A stretch of 64,000 nucleotides of DNA, taken from the NCBI GenBank assembly GCA_963841945.1, contig CAWJFC010000016.1, positions 434,001 to 498,000 on the forward strand, in the 5' to 3' direction. Below are positions 58,983-64,000 of this stretch, piece by piece (within the stretch, counting starts at the first letter, position 1; every line of letters begins with the position of its first letter). The DNA comes from Acidiflorens sp963841945. GTDB lineage: Bacteria; Acidobacteriota; Terriglobia; Terriglobales; Acidobacteriaceae. Under the pieces are notes generated by a model. The model was not told where the DNA came from. It saw nothing but the letters and a program-made list of their open reading frames with translations, and did no database searches. The translations under genes and the position numbers were made by a program.

Positions 58983-60251
58983 CTACGCGTAAATTCCGCG
59001 CTGCCGGATGGTATACGCCACCCGGTCAATGGCCAGCATATAAGCAGCGATGCGGTTATTCACCCCATGCGTCTCCGCATAGCGCACCACATCGGCAAAC
59101 GCCGTCACCATAATGTCCGAAAGGTGTTCGTTCACCACCGACTCTTTCCAGAAGTATCCCTGCCGGTCCTGCACCCACTCGAAATAGGAAGTCGTCACGC
59201 CGCCCGCATTCGCCAGGATATCCGGAATCACAAACACTTTTTTCTCGGCCAGAATCTCATCCGCTACCGCAGTCGTCGGCCCGTTCGCACCCTCCGCCAG
59301 AATCTTGCACTTCACCCGGTCCGCATTCTGGCTGGTGATCACGTTCTCCGTCGCCGCCGGAATCAGGATGTCGCAATCTTCCAGCAACAGATCGTTGCTG
59401 TCATACTTTTCCGCGCCCGGAAAACCGTGAATCGTCCCGTTGCGCTGCCTGAACTCCCAAAGCTGCTCAAGATCGATGCCCTTCGTGTTGTAGAGCCCGC
59501 CCCCCACCTCAAGAATCCCGATGATCTTGTATCCCGCCTCGGCCATCAGGTGCGCGGCGTTCGATCCCACGTTGCCAAAACCCTGCACGATCACCCGCGT
59601 TTCGTTGCGATTCATCCGCAGCTTTTTCACCGCCTCATCGCACACCATCAGCACGCCCCGCCCCGTCGCCTCGCGCCGTCCGCGCGATCCGCCGATGTTG
59701 ATCGGCTTGCCCGTAACGCATGCCGTCACCGTCTGCCGAGCATGCATGGAATACGTATCCATCATCCACGCCATGATCTGTTCGTTCGTATTCACGTCCG
59801 GCGCAGGCACGTCCTTCTCCGGCCCGATGAAGTCGAATAGCTCCGCCGTATAGCGCCGCGTCATCCGCTCCAGTTCGCCCATCGACATCTTGTGCGGATC
59901 GCAAATAATTCCGCCCTTCGCCCCGCCGAACGGAATGTTTACCACCGCGCACTTCCACGTCATCCAGCTCGCCAGCGCCCGCACCTCATCCAGATTTACA
60001 TCCGGCGCGTAACGGATTCCGCCCTTCGCGGGACCGCGCGCAATCGAATGCTGCACCCGGTATCCCGTAAACACTTCCAGATGCCCGTCGTCCATCTGCA
60101 CGGGAATATGCACGGTGAGTTCGCGACTGGAAGTCCGCAGCACTCTCCACAAGCCGTCGTCGAGATTTAGTTTCTTGGCCGCCAGGTCAAAACGTGCGGC
60201 TTGTGCCATCCATGGATTTGTTTCCTGTGCCAGGTCGAGGGTCGTCGTCAT
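58983..60251 (-). CDS. gdhA: Glutamate dehydrogenase
   Basis: The ATG at 60251, with GGAGAATCTT just upstream, gives 422 residues, normal for the hexameric family; the frame to 60479 is not coding. It interconverts glutamate and 2-oxoglutarate with NAD(P)H. Conserved parts: FTGYRVQHSIARGPAKGGIRYAPDV, catalytic Lys in FGGAKGGIICDP, VPAPDVNTNEQIMAWMMDTYS, and the Rossmann VIVQGFGNVGSNAAHLMAEAG. Coenzyme preference not assigned. Confidence 0.96.
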   Translation of the reverse strand: MTTTLDLAQETNPWMAQAARFDLAAKKLNLDDGLWRVLRTSSRELTVHIPVQMDDGHLEVFTGYRVQHSIARGPAKGGIRYAPDVNLDEVRALASWMTWKCAVVNIPFGGAKGGIICDPHKMSMGELERMTRRYTAELFDFIGPEKDVPAPDVNTNEQIMAWMMDTYSMHARQTVTACVTGKPINIGGSRGRREATGRGVLMVCDEAVKKLRMNRNETRVIVQGFGNVGSNAAHLMAEAGYKIIGILEVGGGLYNTKGIDLEQLWEFRQRNGTIHGFPGAEKYDSNDLLLEDCDILIPAATENVITSQNADRVKCKILAEGANGPTTAVADEILAEKKVFVIPDILANAGGVTTSYFEWVQDRQGYFWKESVVNEHLSDIMVTAFADVVRYAETHGVNNRIAAYMLAIDRVAYTIRQRGIYA

Positions 60252-60494
60252 AAGATTCTCCGATATTGATTGCGTCGCGCCGGTCGGCGCAGGTTGGTCG
60301 TCACCCCACTCGGGTGGACGAAATTGCAAGTATAGTGATGCCCCAAAGGGTAGGCAAGCGCGCGCGTCACACCAAAGTCGGGTCTCCGCAGCGCCCCTTC
60401 CATATAATGATCCAGATGCTCGGCCCGGAGGCGCGTACACGATGAATCCGAGCCTTGCGGCTGACGCCCGTCCCATCATGATCTGTCTACAATT

Positions 60495-62140
60495 ATGATC
60501 CGTCCCACCTACACGGAATTCGTCCGCCTGACCCGCAACGCCACCCTCGTTCCGGTCGCCAAGTCCATCTCCGCCGACCTGCTTACTCCCGTTTCCGCCT
60601 TTCTCGCCGTGGCCGCTGGAGAGTCCGACGCCTTCCTCCTCGAGTCCGTCGAAGGTGGAGAAAAGATCGGCCGCTACACTTTTCTTGGCGTCCGTCCTTT
60701 CCTCCGTCTCGAATCACGCGGTGACCAAGTGACCATTCAGATCCCGCGCTCTCCGCTTAAAAGCGCAAACCGGCAAATCCTCCCGCCTCCCCAAAATCGA
60801 AACTCGCACCGCCAGCATATTCGACGTCATCAAGGAACTCCTCCACCAGCACCGTCCCGCCCAGGTCGAAGGTCTTCCGCCCTTCACCGCCGGAGCCGTC
60901 GGCTATTGCGCCTATGACATCGTTCGCCAGCTCGAAAACATCGGCGACCGCGCCGAGGACGACCTCCATGTTCCCGACTGCATCCTCATGTTCTTCGATC
61001 GCGTCCTCGCCTTCGATCACCTGCGCCATCAGATCCACATCGTCGCCTCCGCCGACGTTTCCGCCGAAAAGCCCCGCGCCGCCTACGACCGCGCCCTGCG
61101 CGACATCGCCCAAATCGAGCGCAAGCTCGCCACCGGTTGGAAAGCGCTCACCCCATTCAAAGTAGACCCCCGGCCTGCCGCATCCCTCGGCAACAGGCCG
61201 AAGTTAGCCATCCGCGCCCGCACGTCAAAAGCAAAGTTTCTTGAAAGCGTCCGCCGCGCCAAGGAGTACATCGCCGCCGGCGACATCTTCCAGGTCGTGC
61301 TCTCCCAGCGCTGGGACTTCGAGCCCGCCGTCGAGCCCTTCGATCTCTATCGCTCCCTCCGCACCGTCAATCCATCGCCTTACATGTACTTCCTGCGCTT
61401 CGGCGCCAGTGCACAGCGTGGCGCGAACGCTTCTTCCCGCACAAAAGCGTCGAGTGCTCAATCCCGTCCCACAAAAAATTCTGCCACACGAAATAAGTGC
61501 CACTCCTCTCCACATCCTCGGCTCCTCGCCCGAGATGCTCGTCCGCGCCACCGGCCCAAAGCTCGAATATCGCCCCATCGCCGGCACCCACCCGCGCGGC
61601 AAAGACGAATCCGAAGACGCCGCTCTCGAAAAGAAAATGCTGGCCGACGAAAAAGAGCGCGCCGAGCACGTCATGTTAGTCGATCTTGGCCGCAACGACC
61701 TCGGCCGCGTCAGCGAATACGGCTCCGTCAAAGTCCGCAACCTCATGTACGTCGAGCGCTACTCCCACGTCATGCACATCGTCTCCGCGCTCGAAGGCCG
61801 CCTGCGCCCCGAACTCAACGCCATGGACGCCTTCGCCGCCTGCTTCCCCGCCGGCACACTCAGCGGCGCGCCCAAAGTCCGCGCCATGCAGATCATCGAA
61901 GAACTCGAACCCGCCCGCCGCGGCGTCTATGGAGGCTCCGTCCTCTACGCCGATTTCGCCGGCAATCTCGACTCCTGCATCGCCATCCGCACGCTGCTGA
62001 TGAAGGGCAAAAAGGCGTACCTGCAAGCCGGCGCAGGCATCGTAGCCGACTCCGACCCCCAGAGTGAATTTCAGGAAACGGAAAACAAATCTCGCGCCGT
62101 CCTCAGAGCTGTCGAGATGGCTCGGGGTGGCAATCTCTGA
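60495..62140 (+). pseudogene. trpE: Anthranilate synthase component I, disrupted twice
   Basis: The remains of a chorismate-binding enzyme that starts tryptophan synthesis. Segment 1 (60495 to about 60750): FLAVAAGESDAFLLESVEGGEKIGRYTFLG. Segment 2, shifted by +1 (about 60760-61408): SIFDVIKELLHQHRPAQVEGLPPFTAGAVGYCAYD through AKEYIAAGDIFQVVLSQRW and YMYFLRFG. Segment 3, shifted again (61503-62140): LHILGSSPEMLVR, HPRGKDESEDAALE, LVDLGRNDLGRV, FPAGTLSGAPKVRAM and GAGIVADSDPQSEFQETENK. The second break is a 94-bp insertion. No trpG or trpD follows. Two independent lesions make a functional product unlikely unless one is an assembly error. Confidence 0.85.
61409..61502. mobile_element. ~90-bp insertion in trpE with 4-bp target duplication
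   Basis: Deleting 61409-61502 restores the reading frame exactly: TTC GGC GCC ACT CCT CTC CAC ATC, that is FGATPLHILGSSPE as in intact TrpE. The inserted stretch is bounded by GCCA on both sides (61405-61408 and 61499-61502), which looks like a target-site duplication. It contains a short stem AGCGT-ggcgcga-ACGCT and has no coding capacity. Confidence 0.72.
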
Positions 62141-62267
62141 TCGCGCGTCGGTGATCGTATCTCGTAAAGGCCAGACACCCGAAAACAACCGGGAAGCGCA
62201 CGAAGAATCACGTCGTGCCAAAGAACCGCCGCCCACTAAAAGTAGTGCTAAACCCTGGTTACAACAA

Positions 62268-62722
62268 TTATGTTCCCAGTGGCGCGAGTCCGTACCTCTC
62301 ACCGAACTCGGCCCTCAGTGTGCGGATGTACCAGTCGTCAAGACAACCAAATGAATCTTCGACGGTGTAATCCTTCGTGAGGGTCACAAATTTCTGGTCA
62401 GATAGTCGAATAGCGGAGAGAAAAGCTCCTTCTTGAAATATGTAGAGTCCGGAAGGCTTTCCTTTTGCAGCATGCGCGGCGTTTCTGCCCTCAATGTCAT
62501 CCTGTGCGAAACAGGCGTTTGGAATCGAAGAACCGTTGGGCGGAAGACTGTTTCGGTATCGAAGATGTCTCCGCCGCCCGTCATCTCCCATAGTCCGATA
62601 AGGTCGGAGGGAAGTACTACCGCAGTCTGACGCAACCACGCTCGGAGCTCTGCCTCTGGAATTGCGCCGAACGGGTGGAACACGCCCGGTATGCCCTGTG
62701 CATCTTGAAGAAGAATAAGCAT
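62268..62722 (-). pseudogene. SMI1/KNR4 (SUKH)-type protein, frameshifted
   Basis: On the minus strand the first part (62722 to about 62555) reads LRAWLRQTAVVLPSDLIGLWEMTGGGDIFDTETVFRP, and a second frame (about 62550-62268) reads PSGLYIFQEGAFLSAIRLSDQKFVTLTKDYTVEDSFGCLDDWYIRTLRAEFGERYGL. Together they match the SUKH pattern: LP.DL..W..TGGGD.F near the start and a GAYLS-like tail. SUKH proteins are often immunity proteins for contact-dependent toxins. The break is near 62550. No intact toxin gene is present. Confidence 0.65.
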
Positions 62723-63347
62723 TCAGCACTTTGTATATCGCACCTGGAATCTTGGTCAATTGGCGAAAAATCCCGATTGGACTCATTGAGGCGCGATGGA
62801 AATGGTTAGGGTCAACGTAGACTTCAATAACTGCGATCATGAAGGAAGAGTGCGATTGAACACGCTGGGGTACCACGCAGTCCCTCAATCTCTCCCAGGT
62901 CGTTTTCCGGAACGGTTTGGAAATAGAACTGGAGTGTGGCGATTTCTTTCCTGTAAAGGGCATTGTGGAATACTCGGAATCCGAGCGCATCTGGGTTGCC
63001 CGATTTGACCTGAACGATCTGCGCGACAAGGGCGACGGATAATCGCCGGGGTCCATAACTGTTGCAAAATCTCGGTAACACTTTTTGACCCGCCAAGATC
63101 CCCAAAGACACTCCAGCTTGCAGCCTCGCATCCCAGAAATGTCTTGACTTAAGCCCACGGCTGAACTTCAACTGGATAACAGTAAGCAGGGTTACAGCGC
63201 TTTCGCGCAGCGGCTTCCCGTGCCGCCATCGATCTCTGAAAATCGATCTCTGAAATCAGACCATCCACGACCGGCAAGCAGGATTCCGGACCAGCTAATC
63301 CCCAAGTTTGCGACTTCTAAGTGCCGTACTTTCAATACTCTACCTGT
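62723..63347. other. Gene-poor, decayed stretch
   Basis: Short minus-strand frames (for example 62824-63171, with AQIVQVKSGNPDALGFRVFHNALYRKEIATLQFYF) have partly coding-like composition but no full domain, and neighbouring frames trade off as if frameshifted. It may be a remnant of the gene that preceded the SUKH protein. I see no intact gene, RNA or promoter. Confidence 0.4.
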
Positions 63348-63473
63348 AAGTCCTTATAATCAAGTACTTTGGCGAGAGCAAACGGGGAAACTCACGCAAT
63401 TCGAGCATAACCTAATGTCAGGAAAAGACTTACAAGAAGTAAGTTGAAGTCCTTATTCCGCCATACTTTGGCG
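63348..63473. repeat. 27-bp direct repeat pair
   Basis: 63348-63374 and 63447-63473 share AAGTCCTTAT, then a variable stretch of seven bases, then TACTTTGGCG, at a distance of 99 bp. Between them ACTTAC-AAGAA-GTAAGT (63428-63444) forms a small inverted repeat. Confidence 0.7.
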
Positions 63474-63518
63474 TCCAACTTACTCCAACCAATTGATTCT
63501 ATTAGACCGAGAGTAACA

Positions 63519-63544
63519 GGGGGTGGGGGGGAGGGGGTGGGGGG
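63519..63544 (+). other. G-quadruplex-forming G tract
   Basis: Runs of five, seven, five and six G are separated by single bases T, A and T. This exceeds the strict four-run, short-loop rule for a stable G-quadruplex. It lies about 175 bases past the stop of the gene cut by the window end, on the non-template side of that minus-strand gene. Confidence 0.8.
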
Positions 63545-63546
63545 TA

Positions 63547-63593
63547 TAGACCGGGCGGATCCCTGACAGATTTAGACCGGGCGCATTCCTGAC
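63547..63593. repeat. 21-bp direct repeat pair
   Basis: TAGACCGGGCGGATCCCTGAC (63547-63567) and TAGACCGGGCGCATTCCTGAC (63573-63593) differ at three positions and have a 26-bp period, directly after the G tract. Confidence 0.75.
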
Positions 63594-63717
63594 CACACAG
63601 CGCGCGAATTCCTGCGCTCGTTTTGGGTCGCATTCGCCGAGCACAACCGGGTGGGCGGCTAATTCATTGAACTGAGAAGAATAGGCCCAACCCGGACGGC
63701 AAGATAGCCACTCTTTC

Positions 63718-63999
63718 TCATTCCACCAGCGTCGCCGCCAGCACCACCACGTCGGGATTGCTGGGCAGCGTAATACTCTCCACGGTCTTCGTAGAGTCGA
63801 GTGCAAAGTCGTACGCGTAAAGATTGAACAGGCCATCGTTCTTCGTGCCGTTGGCCGTATTCCGGTATGACATCGCGACCGCCTCGATCTCGCCCGTGAA
63901 ATTTTGTGGCGTCGACCAGTCGCTCAGGCTTTGCGTAAATTGCGCGCTCGTTCCATCCGTGTAATTCACGGTGAACGTTTGCGACGACTGATTTCCCTG
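63718..63999 (-). CDS. C-terminal part of a large secreted protein (N-terminus outside the window)
   Basis: The frame is open to the last base of the window and stops at 63718; 93 residues are visible. FTVNYTDGTSAQFTQSLSDWSTPQNFTGEIEAVAMSYRNTANGTK and LYAYDFALDSTKTVESITLPSNPDVVVLAATL look like the C-terminal beta-sandwich of surface or secreted proteins. The name of the whole protein cannot be given. Confidence 0.7.
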   Translation of the reverse strand, partial: QGNQSSQTFTVNYTDGTSAQFTQSLSDWSTPQNFTGEIEAVAMSYRNTANGTKNDGLFNLYAYDFALDSTKTVESITLPSNPDVVVLAATLVE

Positions 64000-64000
64000 A

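Noticed and set aside
60988..62067. One long 359-codon frame over trpE
   Set aside because: Only its first ~140 codons are TrpE; after 61408 it reads Arg/Pro-rich nonsense because of the insertion.
62268..63158. A single 296-codon minus-strand gene
   Set aside because: Only the last ~90 codons look like protein; the SUKH start is in another frame, so a frameshifted pseudogene fits better.

Overview
The window looks like a chromosomal segment of a GC-rich, Gram-negative soil bacterium, most likely an acidobacterium (Terriglobia/Koribacter-Solibacter type). This is inferred from outer-membrane porins, lipoproteins and Pal, from large secreted beta-propeller proteins, from a CarD regulator, and above all from intergenic DNA full of short repeats (heptamer arrays, REP hairpins, small MITE-like elements) of a kind I associate with that phylum. 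No rRNA, tRNA, CRISPR array or prophage was recognised. Coding density is high and most genes are housekeeping or envelope genes.

Layout. 0-4.2 kb: secreted beta-propeller (cut by the window edge), multicopper oxidase, a small secreted protein with an internal duplication, a PRC-barrel protein. 4.2-6.5 kb: a threonine-synthase-like PLP enzyme followed by a MoaD/ThiS-type sulfur carrier, preceded by a consensus promoter, a SAM-I riboswitch and a leader terminator. 6.7-15.6 kb: D-Ala-D-Ala ligase, two repeat-rich secreted proteins (one frameshifted), arginase, a diadenylate-cyclase-domain protein, and a REP-associated transposase between two REP hairpins, amid many dispersed repeats. 15.6-26 kb: asnS, gamma-glutamyltransferase with a translationally coupled TIM-barrel isomerase, a carbohydrate porin, isoaspartyl peptidase, CDP-alcohol phosphotransferase, greA. 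26-35.7 kb: carD, ruvX, an AI-2E transporter, mltG, a lipoprotein/ABC permease pair, a histone-H1-like protein, ridA, purN and purM. 35.9-46.6 kb: a full K+-uptake locus with an unusual layout: a membrane histidine kinase divergent from a separate KdpD/USP protein, kdpE, an 83-aa protein, a porin, a 28-aa membrane peptide, then kdpFABC. 46.6-60.3 kb: lipid kinase, S10 peptidase, ClC channel, TPR protein, Pal, a Pat-type acyl-CoA synthetase/GNAT fusion, PQQ-like propeller, two small exported proteins, glutamate dehydrogenase. 60.5-64 kb: a decaying region with trpE disrupted twice (once by a small insertion flanked by a 4-bp duplication), a frameshifted SUKH-type protein, a G-quadruplex tract and direct repeats, ending in a protein cut by the window edge.

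How the parts fit: the most interesting functional unit is the riboswitch-controlled thrC-like/moaD pair, whose control by SAM suggests a job in sulfur amino acid synthesis rather than plain threonine supply. The Kdp locus carries candidate KdpE sites with 11-bp periodicity, and the window also encodes a possible c-di-AMP synthase, a nucleotide known in other bacteria to bind KdpD USP domains. The other strong theme is small-repeat biology: a RAYT gene with covarying REP hairpins, a MITE-like element with 10-bp terminal repeats, a ~90-bp element inside trpE, and heptamer arrays at several intergenic sites.
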